A DNA stretch of 64,000 bases from Hyaloperonospora brassicae. Lineage: Eukaryota; Oomycota; Peronosporomycetes; Peronosporales; Peronosporaceae. Positions 53,990-64,000 of the stretch are shown in pieces. The stretch's first letter is position 1. The number at the start of each line of letters is the position of its first letter. The stretch spans positions 1 through 64,000 of the forward strand of contig CANTFL010000298.1 in assembly GCA_947650285.1 (NCBI GenBank). The letters are read 5' to 3'. Both the position numbers and the translations under genes were made by a program. A model generated the notes under the pieces. It did not search any database. It saw only the letters and a program-made list of their open reading frames with translations, and was not told the DNA's origin.

Positions 53990-55200
53990 ATGTCTATACG
54001 AGGTGCATCCAAGACTTATCGTCCCGTGACTGCACAAGCTTAAGGCAGACATTTCTTCATCTGCTGCTTCTACACTGCTTGAAACACCTTTCGCTGCAGG
54101 CGCACGTGTTATGACACCGCATGACCATGATACCTCCGACGGGTAGCTCTCCCCCTTGGCGAGTAAGACGTGTCTGACTCGATAAAGGGCCCACAGATAC
54201 CTGGATTTCCCGCGGTATCTATACCTGATTTTCATCAAAGACTCTGTTAACGAACGGTTCATGACTAGAGTCACATTCTGTTCGGCAGCGATGACGAATA
54301 TGATGATGATGAGTATGATTACTTATCGTCACAGCCAGCTCGTCCTCCGTCGCACAGGCGTGTCCAAGATGGCGCTTGACATCGTCACTCTAAAAACAGT
54401 GGTACCAACGTCGGCACCACATATCTGTCTGCCTAACTGAAGCCGTGGCTCTTGCCTCAACGGCTCATTTATAGATTGTCTCACAAGACAATCCAACACC
54501 ATCGTATTCCACTATTCGATGCGAGCAAGCTTCATGGCTTATAATCCAGCGCACGCAATTTTAGCGCTAAAGAAAACTTCTTTTCTTGATGCTTTTCTTA
54601 AGCATCGATCGTACATGTCAACTTAACTCGGGACAAATCTACTCGCTTTTGGCGGCGTGGAACGCGTTCGTCCAAAATGTGATGATTTTTGGGCGTGAAG
54701 GGTAGCTCCATAAACTTTAGCAGTACGAATCAAGTTTGAAATATGAATGCTGACCGGTTCATGGTACCGATTGCATCGTTTATCGCGGTAGGTAGGCATT
54801 TCTTGACTCGCTTGGTGTGACCCTTGTGCAAGTTATGTCGACAACTCGCAAAGTGCTTTAAGGGAAGAGCATTTCCTACGTTCTTCCTTGGGTAGGATTA
54901 CATCTCAGTTGAGATGAGAAACGCGATTAAAAACTTGCAACCCGTCTACGTGCGCTTAAAGGGCGTGTCTACCGATGGACCCGAGGACTAATCTTATGTG
55001 TCTCGTCATATTTTTGGACGAGACCTATAACATCATTCATCATCTGGGACCGACGGTGCCAGCTGTCATACTACGGTGGATACTCCCGCCAGTGGACAAG
55101 ATAACTTGTCCGCTCCCCGTTTTATATGCGGTGGATCAACATATGCCCCACGTAAAAGCGTCGACCACCGTGAGATTCCACCTGCGGCTCTAATGGAGGT
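53990..55200 (+). pseudogene. Antisense gene of element D, decayed
   Basis: ATG at 53990 in the loop of the conserved hairpin. Matches to B's antisense protein in order: ILFGSDDEYDDDEYDYLSSQ (~54275-54340), LKPWLLPQRLIYRLSHKTIQ (~54437-54500), HHRIPLFDASKLHGL (~54500-54545), SARNFSAKENFF (~54548-54590). Many stops. Confidence 0.6.
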
Positions 55201-57020
55201 TCGAAGACTAGGTCCGGCTCTGCTGTCAGGACTGCAATATAGTTGCAACTGCTATGAACGCGACCCGACCGAGTTGAGGGAGGACGTGGAGCATGAGTAC
55301 AAGAGTCGGCATGACTTGCTGACGACCGTGCGACGTCTATATACCGATTAGAATTTGCGTTCGCTCATAATCTGAGCGAAAGCGAGTGTCCAGTCCTGCG
55401 CGACGAGCTAGCGTTGGTTGTCGGTAGACTGAGTTGATGAAGGACCAACATGAAATCTTGGTCTAATCTGTTGGGATTTCTTGATGCGTACTTGCTATTT
55501 CCGCTCTCGGAAGATACCCTGTACTGATATTACGGGCGTAGACGGCCAACCTAAAATGTAGGATGTGTAAGCATCCTTCGAGGCACCTCGATAGTGTATA
55601 CATTGCATTGACGGTTCAATATACGAAACAGAACAATGCGCGTTGAAATTAATTTAGTACTGCCGACAAAATTGACTGCATGTCTAAGCAAATCTTCGGT
55701 AGACAGTATTAATAGTTCGGCAGTCGTAAATGAGATCAAATTTTCCCTCTAGTTTGTATAAACGTTTCGTATCTGATAGTTTAAATATTTTAGCTATGGA
55801 ATCCTGCACTAAATGGACCTCTTATACTCGAATCGGTAAAAATTCATCAGCTAACTTGAATATTTTATTTCAGTTTACTAAGTGCGCACTGCTGAGATAT
55901 GCTTCTCTGCTTCAGCGAGGGTGTTATCATTCTCGATAGCATAGTCATTGGCTATACTGAAACAGATCGTCATTGGCATCATCATCGGAGTCAGCAATAG
56001 CGTCTTCGCTATCTCCGAGTATCTCTACTATTACGATGTCAACTAGGCCGACATCGGTATCATGCGTGACAATGCTTGCGTCGACACGTGATCAGAAGAA
56101 TTTGAAAATGATAACGAACGAGTAAACCCTTCTATGTAAAACTAGTGTCACACTTTAAAAGGCGGGAATTCGCGGATGACGCAATCCATTCACGAAGAAA
56201 GGTGCATGCGAGTTTGAAGCATGACCTGAAGGGATGATAGAAAACTCGACCATCCGCTTAAGTCACTTAAAATCGTAAACTAGAGGACATATCTTCAAAA
56301 TATCTCTTTGAGGATATACTTGACAAGTTCCGTATGATTACCTGTTTCCTGATGGTCAGGTGCTAACATTTTTAAACTTGTCCCAAATTATCGGAACACG
56401 GATTGCCAAAATTTATTGCGGACCGAGGGTCACTGTCGGAGACGACTTTAAGGGGTAGTCGGTGTTGTCCTATCATGTATCGACAAATACGCTTGTACAG
56501 CTCTGAGCCATTATATATACTGGGACGGCAGCAAGATGCACCATCTTGCTGATCGGTCAGCGTACACTATAATACCGTTATTCTTGTAATCGTCTTTTAT
56601 TTTAAAAGATGAAGTCCAATGAAACGGATTTCCAGCACCCTGTGGGAAACATAGAGACTAAAAATCTTTATGGAATATACAATTTGGCTCTAACAGTTGG
56701 CATACTTCACAAGCAAGTATAAATGTTTGCGCACACACTGATACGAGCGTAGAAACTTAATCAAGACTGAGCGTAAGGTAAATATTTTTTCTACCACGAT
56801 GCCCACCTGTTAAATCATCGCGGCACTCATAGATGATGCGCAAGCGCTCAATATGAGTAGGTCCAATGACACAAGGCGTGTCGACGGAATGGCTGTGGCC
56901 AGCCCGAAATTGGGTCGGCGCGAACGCGCGCATTGATAAGATGGAGTCGTCTTGGATCTCACGCTGCGGCGAAGTTGAACCCGCGACGAAGTACATCCAC
57001 CTAGACATTCTTGTTAGAGG
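54990..57020 (-). pseudogene. Integrase and chromodomain of element D
   Basis: 55551-55739: LLILSTEDLLRHAVNFVGST, RNVYTIEVPRRMLTHPTF-like text, the GPY/F module. 56757-57008: ERLRIIYECRDDLTGGHRGR, the zinc domain. The core (56180-56750) and the chromodomain (~55010-55170) are only traceable by alignment with B. Confidence 0.65.
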
Positions 57021-58620
57021 TGGAGACTGATTATAGCCGCTTGTGATGACGCATGTTTCGTTTACACAACGACGAGCCTATCTCCTAGGAGATAGATCAA
57101 ACTTATCTAGTGCTTACTTCATGGCTAGTCGTTCTTTAAAAGTACGAGGGAATAGGCCCAGTTAATTTCTATTTTGCTTATGATAGCAGAAGAATTGCTA
57201 TGAGTCGTATTCATCAACGCACAACCGATTGCGAAATCGCTGGCGTCAAAGACCACATTAAATCGTCTGTTCTCATCTTCAATCGCCAGTATGAGCGACT
57301 TGCTAAAGCTCTGGATTTACTCTCGTAGAAAAAGCTGACAGTCAACGTTCCATGACAACTTAACATTTTTCTTGAGTTCAAGAAAGATGAACGCTCATCT
57401 CGGAGTAATTGAGCGATTCCTTCTGCAAGTACGATGCTAGCCCAAGGAACTTACGAAGTCCTTTGATATCGACTGGCGCAGGCCAGTTGGTGATCGCCTT
57501 TTTTTAATCGGGGTCGACGCGCACGCCGTGCTTACCCATAATGAATACAAAATGGTAATTCGTTGATCGCGAATATAAATTTCTTGAGGTTGGCGTACAA
57601 CTTATGCTTACGAATTAGGTATAGAACTTATAGATAGTTTGTCTTGTGAACATTCACGTCCTTCTTTCATTCTTAGCTCGGCTATGAACGAACACATCGT
57701 TGACATTTCTCGGATCAGTGCGAAATTCGGCACCGATATCAACAGATTTGTCACAAAAATTTTAAGCGTTGCCGGGACATTGAACTGCCTCTGTGGAATC
57801 ACTATCCACTTCCAGATCATACCGAGTGTGGTATCACTGCCGTGCACGGATCCCTTGTTCACGTATGAAAATCAGGTAGAATCTATCTATCATATCCGAG
57901 GACGAGAAGATGGTGCATTTTGACGTACGATCTATGACTACATCTTTTTGGTATCGGCGTGTGAGCGGTTATAATCGCAGCAGCCATTTTGTTAAATGCA
58001 AGAACTTTCTGCCATTATTTGTGGTATTACTCACACAGAAGGCTAGGGAGCTGTGAGGACCTATAGATTCTTAGATGACTGCTTCTAATGGATCAGCAAA
58101 ACAATCGTTGAATGTTGTTACTAATTTACGAGGCAGTGGTCACTGATTTATGATAAATAACTTCGAAACGGGTTCAAGATCGATTTCATGTCGAGTGCCT
58201 GTATATTAGGCAACTCGCATGCTGCGATTGCAGGAAAACATCTTTAAATTCGATCCAATTCTCATGTAATAGATTTTCCTAAAGCAAATTCCAAGATTGA
58301 GACATGAATCTTTAACCCTAGTCTTCTCATTGAGGACTTTTTGTCCATAGGTAAAGTGCAGAGAACCCGTTCGTTCTCATTAAACATTAATTCCGTCCGA
58401 ATATCGGTGACATACTAGTCTTCTGTGACTAAAAAATAGAAATGCTTGACTTTGCCACAACGCAGATCACGTAAAAACCGTTTCGGTTTAAATTTGGCAA
58501 TTCTGTGACCTTTCTAAGGCAAAATGAGACGAATCGTATAAGCGTCTACGCTTGATCTGTCATTGACCAATGCGCCTAATGTCTCGATCATTTTCTGGAA
58601 GGTCACATACACAGGGTGAT
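57021..58620 (-). pseudogene. RT and RNase H of element D
   Basis: Aligns block by block with B. 57608-57862 holds the RT palm (KGSVHGSDTTLGMIWKWIVI, FNVPATL), with the catalytic box reading NDVFVHSRAK (both Asp not retained). RNase H at ~57050-57330 includes VVFDASDFAIGCALMNT-like text. 58130-58620 is the RT N-part. Confidence 0.65.
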
Positions 58621-59219
58621 GAGGGTTTATGTCTCAGGTTGCTGGGGTCTATCTTAACAATACATATTGAGAAAGTTCATCGTCGAGTTTGCTGAAATTG
58701 TTCCCTCGAATCCTATATTTATTGTTGTGTGTAAGAGACAGGTCCTCGACGGTCGACTCTCCCGTAGGTCTAGATTTCTGTTTTACTACTTCGATTCAGC
58801 AGGTTTATTCTTCAGATTATGCTTTCCGCTAGGCATGCATTCATATCCCGGTCTACTCGACTTCTTCGAGTGGTGGGATTCGGCGCTGCATTTAAATCTG
58901 CAAATTCACCGGGAGATTTCTACACAGTGTAGCGATTAGCCTCGCTGAAGTCTTGCTCAGTCGCACTAACGACTGTAACACAAATGAGCCCATCGCACTA
59001 ACTCACAAAACATTCACACGCTTATTAAAGCTCCAAGAGGTCCATCACATAACTATCTGATAAACAAGTGGAAAGAATCCATACGGACCGTTTCTATCAG
59101 CTCACCCTTGGGTCTTACCTTCTTATCCAAGGTGGTCCCAGGATGACAGCAAACTTGTCATCCAGATCCAGCATGATATAGTCATCACATTACTGTTAAT
59201 ATTCTAATGTTAGTCAATT
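58621..59219 (-). pseudogene. Pol linker of element D
   Basis: Reverse complement aligns with B 17280-17790 (for example CATGCATTCATATCCCGGTC against B's CATGCATCCATGTCCCGGTC). No open frame. Confidence 0.6.
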
Positions 59220-60262
59220 ACTAATAAATGTGTCAACGGGTGAGTGCTTTTCACACGCATGAAGGACCTAGAGACCAGCGAACTGAAGGAACAAAAAACG
59301 ACACACCTGAGTATGGGTACTAAAAAAGCCGATTAAGGAGACGAAGCGACCCTACGATGATCAAAACAAGCAGAGCCAATCAAGGAAGGGTCGTTGTCAA
59401 AGTACCGATTGTGCGGTACTGAAAGGAGACGATCTCATTTACTCATCGAAAGGCCTAGTCCTTAGAGGTAGACCTCGGTCCCTAATCGGAGGTCCAATTC
59501 ATCATTTCTATATAGGTACCCTTTGTTCAGCCCGTTCCATCATTGATGTCCTTGGTCCCTCACAGGTGAGCATGTTCCCTCATTGATAGACCTCAGCCCC
59601 TCAACAATAATCTATTCTTACAAAAATAGAAAATTTGTTCTAAGCATAAGGCAAGGCTGGCTATTATAAGCTATAGAATAGGACTCAATCTAATACTACT
59701 CAGTTTGCGATCCACGTGACACTACTTCGTTGTGGCCTAACTACCTCTAAAGTCTGCTCTTCTGTTCCAAGAAAGGTATGAAATCGAGCCCATCTAATAC
59801 ATGCCGTCGCTACGCAAGACCAACAGCTAAAATAATAAAAAGGTATCATTTGGCCTATGGGTTCGACTTAATTACCAATTTAATCACCCGTTATCTAAGG
59901 CGATCTTCCCACCCACTGATTAGGGAGAAAGACATGAGCCGGGTGGTTATTACCCTTATAATAATCTAAGAAAAATCATAGGGGCGATAAGCATCTTGAT
60001 AAATTCGGATAGAAGTCCACGCTCGACCAAGTCGATCAAGTGGCCACATACTGGCCCACTGAGTGCATAGTATTCACTCCGAACCCACAGGTCTTCCTCC
60101 TTTAAGTACGACATCTACGTCTTCACACTCGATTTTATAGTGCGACTCGCTAGCCGAAGGGTACACAAGGTGAGTCAAGATCCATACGCAGCGTCTCGGC
60201 ACCCCCTTAAAGTCGGCAATCTGGCACAGTCAGTGGTTGAGGGTCTCATCACACAATTTAAG
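59220..60262. mobile_element. ~1.04-kb insertion in element D, unclassified
   Basis: D matches B up to ~59219 and again from ~60262; the DNA between has no counterpart. It begins TGTGTCAACGGG and ends near CATCACACA, so TG...CA ends suggest a solo LTR. Only a 63-codon frame (59778-59969) inside, without motif. Confidence 0.5.
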
Positions 60263-60530
60263 TAGCCTGCTACACCACATGCATTTACTATTATCGATGC
60301 GCCTGTAGCAAGGCGCACCGTCATCCTCTTTTGGGGGATGTCTCGCTCAACGAACTTGCGTCTTCCAACCTGTAGCGACTGGTGATGAACAAAACTGTCG
60401 GACAACTAACGGTCGACAAGGGCACGAAGTGACATATTTTTCGTCACTTCCAAGATCAACATGATGCTAATTACTTCATTATCAGTTGCACAGACACAAA
60501 ACGGCTGTGTATCGAGATCAACCTTTGCCG
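60263..60530 (-). pseudogene. Protease of element D
   Basis: SFVHHQSLQVGRRKFVERDI and KRMTVRLATGASIIV match B; the active-site triplet region is destroyed by a stop. Confidence 0.65.
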
Positions 60531-61760
60531 AGATGTGTGCCAATTGTTTTGCAATTGCTGTCTCAGCAGGGTACTTCTCCCCTCCTGGCCCCGACCATTT
60601 TTGATAATCTTCCTCGCTACTGCGACTTTGGAAGAGCTCTAGACGTTTTGCTCTATCCTTTTTGGCAAGCGATCGATCATTTTGTTATGTATTGTTGGGC
60701 AAAGTGCGTGTGATAGTAGACTTACATGCTTAGTGGCATAGCTTCTGACAGCGATAACACTTCGGCAATTACTCATTGTTCTAACTACGATGTATCTCGC
60801 TCTCAATGTACCTAAGGTCGGTCCGGCCCTGGGCGTCCATCCTCTTGTCCGATCGGTGGATGATAAGAGCTCGAACTAGCATTAGCATGTCTCGTTACAA
60901 AGACACCCTGCTCCGCAGCTGAGATTGCTTTTATAAGAGTATTCATCTCCATGCGGAACAGGTCGTTCATGACGGGGTCATTGACAAGACCTTGCATGAG
61001 CATAGCTATTAGGGGTGCTTTTGTACTGCTTAAACTTCGATACGACTCGTTAAACGTCCTATTTACTGATCGTACGCGTGCACATTGCGCTTATCTTGCT
61101 TAAGTCCAAGTTAATCTTATTAAGCCTTATGGTCATCTCATAGCGACTCAAACGTTTGTCTGAGCCTGGTCTCAAAGTCATCTAACGACATAAACACATG
61201 TGCGTCGTTCATCTCGAGCTCTTATAGTCAAGTTCCGGCACGTCATGCCAACTTAGATTAATCAAATGCGACCTGCATTTGCTGATCGTGAATACGAGGA
61301 GCACTTATGAACTTGTCTAATTCGACGAACCCTCCTCACAAATAATCTTAGTCGAGGCCTCTGTACTAGCAGATCTCTTACTTGAAGGATTTGGATCGAT
61401 GCACATGCGTCATCCCAAGAACAGTAGATCGATCTAGCGGATGGTGAAACTGTTTGAACTGTTGAGCATCTTGTTCTCTCAACAGCTCTGCCTCTTGAAA
61501 ACCTTGCTAGTGAATAATGGATTCTTTTCTTGCGACGCGTCAAGTTCATAATGTATTAACTTGGCTACGGCTAAATGCTGTTGGTCTTTGTTCAATACAA
61601 ACAGCATGGTCCAAACAGCATGCTCACTTACGGTAAATATTATCAGATCAATTGCGCTCCAATCGATATAACTCAAATTGAAGTAGCTTTCACGCAATGC
61701 GTAAAGCTATCGCTGTCATCTTCGATCATTATCTTTATGTTGGGTGAGAAAGGTGCGGAT
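60531..61760 (-). pseudogene. gag of element D
   Basis: 61479-61697: YIDWSAIDLIIF, NKDQQHLAVAKLIHYELDAS (homologous to DQQHAAISKFI stop NEL in B/C; here the stop codon position is CAT, His). 60812-61003: MLMQGLVNDPVMNDLFRMEM, ISAAEQGVF, ANASSSSYHPP. The zinc knuckle is at ~60735-60770 as CYRCQKLCH with a following stop. Confidence 0.7.
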
Positions 61761-61799
61761 TCTGGGTGGACTAAAAATTTATAATGGTTGTAATGGCAA

Positions 61800-62120
61800 A
61801 CGCTCTAATCGATTATTATTTAGCCCTTGTCTTTCTTCTTACACAAGGTTGCGTTCTCCCAGACGTTACGTACACGTGATCGTTGAGGAAGCGTAGGGTA
61901 GAGCATAGAGCTCAGGAAGCTATGAAAAGGGGGAAGGATAAATGTATAAAATGTAGATACGTTTCTTTGAACAAACTATCTTTGTCCTGCTTAAACTATG
62001 TGAAGGCACAATCTTCAACGCAGATTTCTCTCTCATCACCCTTTGCGCGTATAGCCGCAAACAATATTTGATTCGGTTGACACGGCTGTTTGAAAACGCC
62101 TTGACATGTGACTCTGCGAA
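61800..62120 (-). repeat. Degenerate 5' LTR of element D
   Basis: Plus strand has TACGTACACGTGATCGTTGA GGAAGCGTAGGG (61868-61899) and CACCCTTTGCGCGTATAGCC GC (62036-62057), both landmarks of the reversed B/C LTR. Ends are approximate. Confidence 0.6.
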
Positions 62121-62129
62121 CAAGCTTGT

Positions 62130-62560
62130 ATCTCAAGTGGTAAGATGTGACAGCACCATGCGAGAGGTCACCGGATATCGATATTCGATGACCGCATTAA
62201 AAATTTAAACCTTTGGGTTCCGGTTCGTCGGAGTTCACCAGCACTATTCTACCAGATAGTCACGTCCGCCATGGTAAGTAGACTATAGTTTAGTTAGTAA
62301 CACACTACCAGAGTTAAAAATGTACGCCTATATGAATAGTAATACGCGACGAGGCGATTATCATGCGGGACAAGACGATTACCAACGTAGAGGCATAAAA
62401 ATTTAGTAGGCTTTGAGTAGCAAAAGAAGGCTTTGAACTGAGGACCTAAATATACACACTGTGCGTTTTGCTCAACTTCGATCACTTCCTGATAATTATT
62501 AGCCCAAAGCTCGCATACCCTGCCCAGGACCTAGACCACGCTGTTGTCATGGACCGTTAT
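62130..62560. other. No recognisable gene
   Basis: Could include the 5' LTR of the copia element that follows, but I see no repeat partner in the window and no clear TG...CA pair. Confidence 0.4.
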
Positions 62561-62569
62561 TTAATTACC

Positions 62570-64000
62570 GCATCTCGCATCAACAATTCTTTCGGGACAA
62601 AATTCCACACATGAAAATTACTGACGCAAATGATGCTGGAGAAGCGTGATCGTTGCAATGTCGTGAGCAGCGAGGTCAATCTCGAGTACTGGAAAAGTAC
62701 ATTACACCAAGCGAAGTTTAAGCGAAAGTCGCTGGAGCCGCTAGCGATCATTTGTCTTCCATAGACGGGTTTGCAGTTTCCACTAGGTCTCTCGGCGAAG
62801 AACGCGTATGATGCATGGTCACGTCTGATAGGACACTACGAGAAGAACATATTGTCCCATAAGCTTTTCAGTTGACTTTTGATCTATATGACTAAAATAG
62901 GAGATGGTGAAGCCGTGCTGAAGCACATCAATAGACTTCATCTATCGGTGAAGCAACTCGACGCAGTTGGTGCTCTGGGTAGTGTGGACAACTTGGTCAT
63001 CACGCTTCTAGTAAGCCTTTGAGAGTCGTATTAATTTATGATAAAAGTGTTGATGCGAGGTACGATTTGCAAATGTGGAAACTAGTGACATCCCGATTAG
63101 TGCTTGAAGATATGAAGTGCAAGGAGATATTTGGCGGAATCGAAGGAACCGCGCACAGTTAAGTTCAAGCATTAATTCCGAGCAACAACAAGTGCATGCT
63201 ACGACCGAATAAGAAGCCCGGTTAGTGCCACAAATATGTATAAAAAGGGCATGAAATCGCATGATTCCCCTCTCGCATCCATGAAGACGCTGAACGACAC
63301 AGTTTTCAGCGTGCAAATACCGCGCAAGAATGATCTTAGAGATTGCTTTTCCTCATTTAGTGGTGGCAAGATGAAGTCGACTAACATGTGGTTGGTCGAC
63401 TTAGGTGCGACGAAGCACATAGATATTTTTAAGAGGTTCATGAGGGCCTACAAGGACTTTCGTCCGGTGGCTGTGATACCTGATGATGGCGGTGTTATCC
63501 AGACGATTGGAAGAGGTGGCATTACCATGTCAATAAAGACTCGCGAATGTATTAATAAGGAATTGCACACGAATGGATGGCACATTACAAAGTATTCTCA
63601 AAAGTTGTTTTCCATATAAAGAAATATAAAGGAGGTTGGGAATTTTACCTTTAAATTAGACGATTGCTTTGTGAAAACGAAGAGTAAAAACGTTAAAGTC
63701 GGCGCCCTCGTATAAATAGGACAGTTTAAGCTCTGTATGATACCGGAGCTTAAGTAGGATGTCATCGTGGCAAATTCGAAGAACTACAAAGTAACCTCCA
63801 CCTCCTGTCTTTGGTGTCTTCAACTTGGCCACATTGTACATAGAGCCCTAGAATTTATTGCTAATAAAATTTACGGTAACGGTATTGGCATGAAAACAAT
63901 GCAGAAGCGGGATTCTGATGTAGGGTGCCCTTGGCAAGAAAACAGGTGTCGGCTAATATGATAATTTACCCTATTGCGCAAGTATGTTGCTAATGTTTTT
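62570..64000 (+). pseudogene. Ty1/copia retrotransposon, 5' part, cut by window end
   Basis: Gag (UBN2-type) in shifting frames: MLEKRD and FKRKSLEPLAIICL (~62627-62760), NAYDAWSRLIGHYEKNILSH (~62804-62863), AVLKHINRLHLSVKQLDAVG and NLVITLL (~62910-63010). Protease: 63236-63619 contains MWLVDLGATKHI (~63388-63423), the D-S-G-A-x-x-H motif with Leu for Ser. 63767-63961 has LWCLQLGHIVHRAL, the pre-integrase LWHxRLGH motif with one His lost. It is plus-strand, with stops in gag, and integrase/RT would lie beyond 64000. Confidence 0.8.

Larger units (their letters stand above)
53416..62120 (-). mobile_element. Ty3/gypsy chromovirus relic, element D
   Basis: The same gene order as A-C is traceable on the minus strand through 8.7 kb, but every gene is riddled with stops, so it is the oldest copy. 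It has an antisense gene remnant, a ~1.04-kb insertion (59220-60262), a recognisable LTR at the left, and a poor LTR at the right. The two LTRs look unlike each other (right one B/C-like), so D may be mosaic. It is useful for polarity: at the shared RT amber of A, B and C it has CAG (58143-58145). Confidence 0.8.

Noticed and set aside
1..64000. CRISPR arrays, bacterial operons, rRNA or tRNA genes
   Set aside because: No regularly spaced direct repeats, no Shine-Dalgarno-led gene clusters, and no cloverleaf or rRNA landmark seen; the content is eukaryotic.

Overview
The window looks like a repeat-dense stretch of an oomycete genome, most likely Peronosporales (Phytophthora or a downy mildew). 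Four things point there: Ty3/gypsy Gag-Pol proteins of the type I know from Phytophthora annotations; a short secreted protein with a degenerate RxLR-dEER signature (50592-50936, minus); an oomycete-type initiator element 76 bp before a small secreted cysteine-rich gene (27053-27302); and LINE, AAA+ and ABCG relics. All assignments are by reading translations, since no search could be run. About 70% of the window is LTR retrotransposon.

Layout. 1-3758: decayed AAA+ ATPase gene, ABCG-transporter fragment, LINE RNase H fragment (minus) and a 182-bp foldback element. 3759-13798: Ty3 element A (minus), old, with a ~1.95-kb foreign solo LTR (8687-10636) splitting its RT. 13799-15246: LINE RT relic, then a solo LTR with a perfect 5-bp duplication. 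15319-23299 and 28378-36350: elements B and C (plus), two closely related ~8-kb Ty3 chromoviruses (gag, protease, RT, RNase H, integrase, chromodomain); C has perfect GTCAT flanks. 23300-28377: mostly unrecognised DNA with a GC-rich patch, a 15-bp minisatellite and the cysteine-rich gene. 36441-50590: element G (plus), split inside gag by element E (38033-49966, minus), a different Ty3 lineage with two RNase H regions. 50592-53190: RxLR-like gene and unrecognised DNA. 53416-62120: element D (minus), a very decayed relative of A-C carrying a ~1-kb insertion. 62570-64000: start of a Ty1/copia element running off the window.

Within A-D the parts make one system: gag and pol lie in one frame separated by a UGA followed by C, which suggests readthrough; a tRNA-type primer site and a G-rich polypurine tract flank the body; the chromodomain would target integration. 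Two things go beyond the textbook element. First, between pol and the 3' LTR A-D carry a gene on the OPPOSITE strand, and the unrelated element E carries a different antisense gene in the same place. Second, the B/C sequence, LTRs and coding region alike, is tiled with short perfect inverted repeats (arms 7-12 nt, short loops) far above chance. B and C also share inherited lesions (a gag stop, an altered protease active site, an RT amber), so these broken copies appear to have multiplied using proteins supplied in trans or by recoding.
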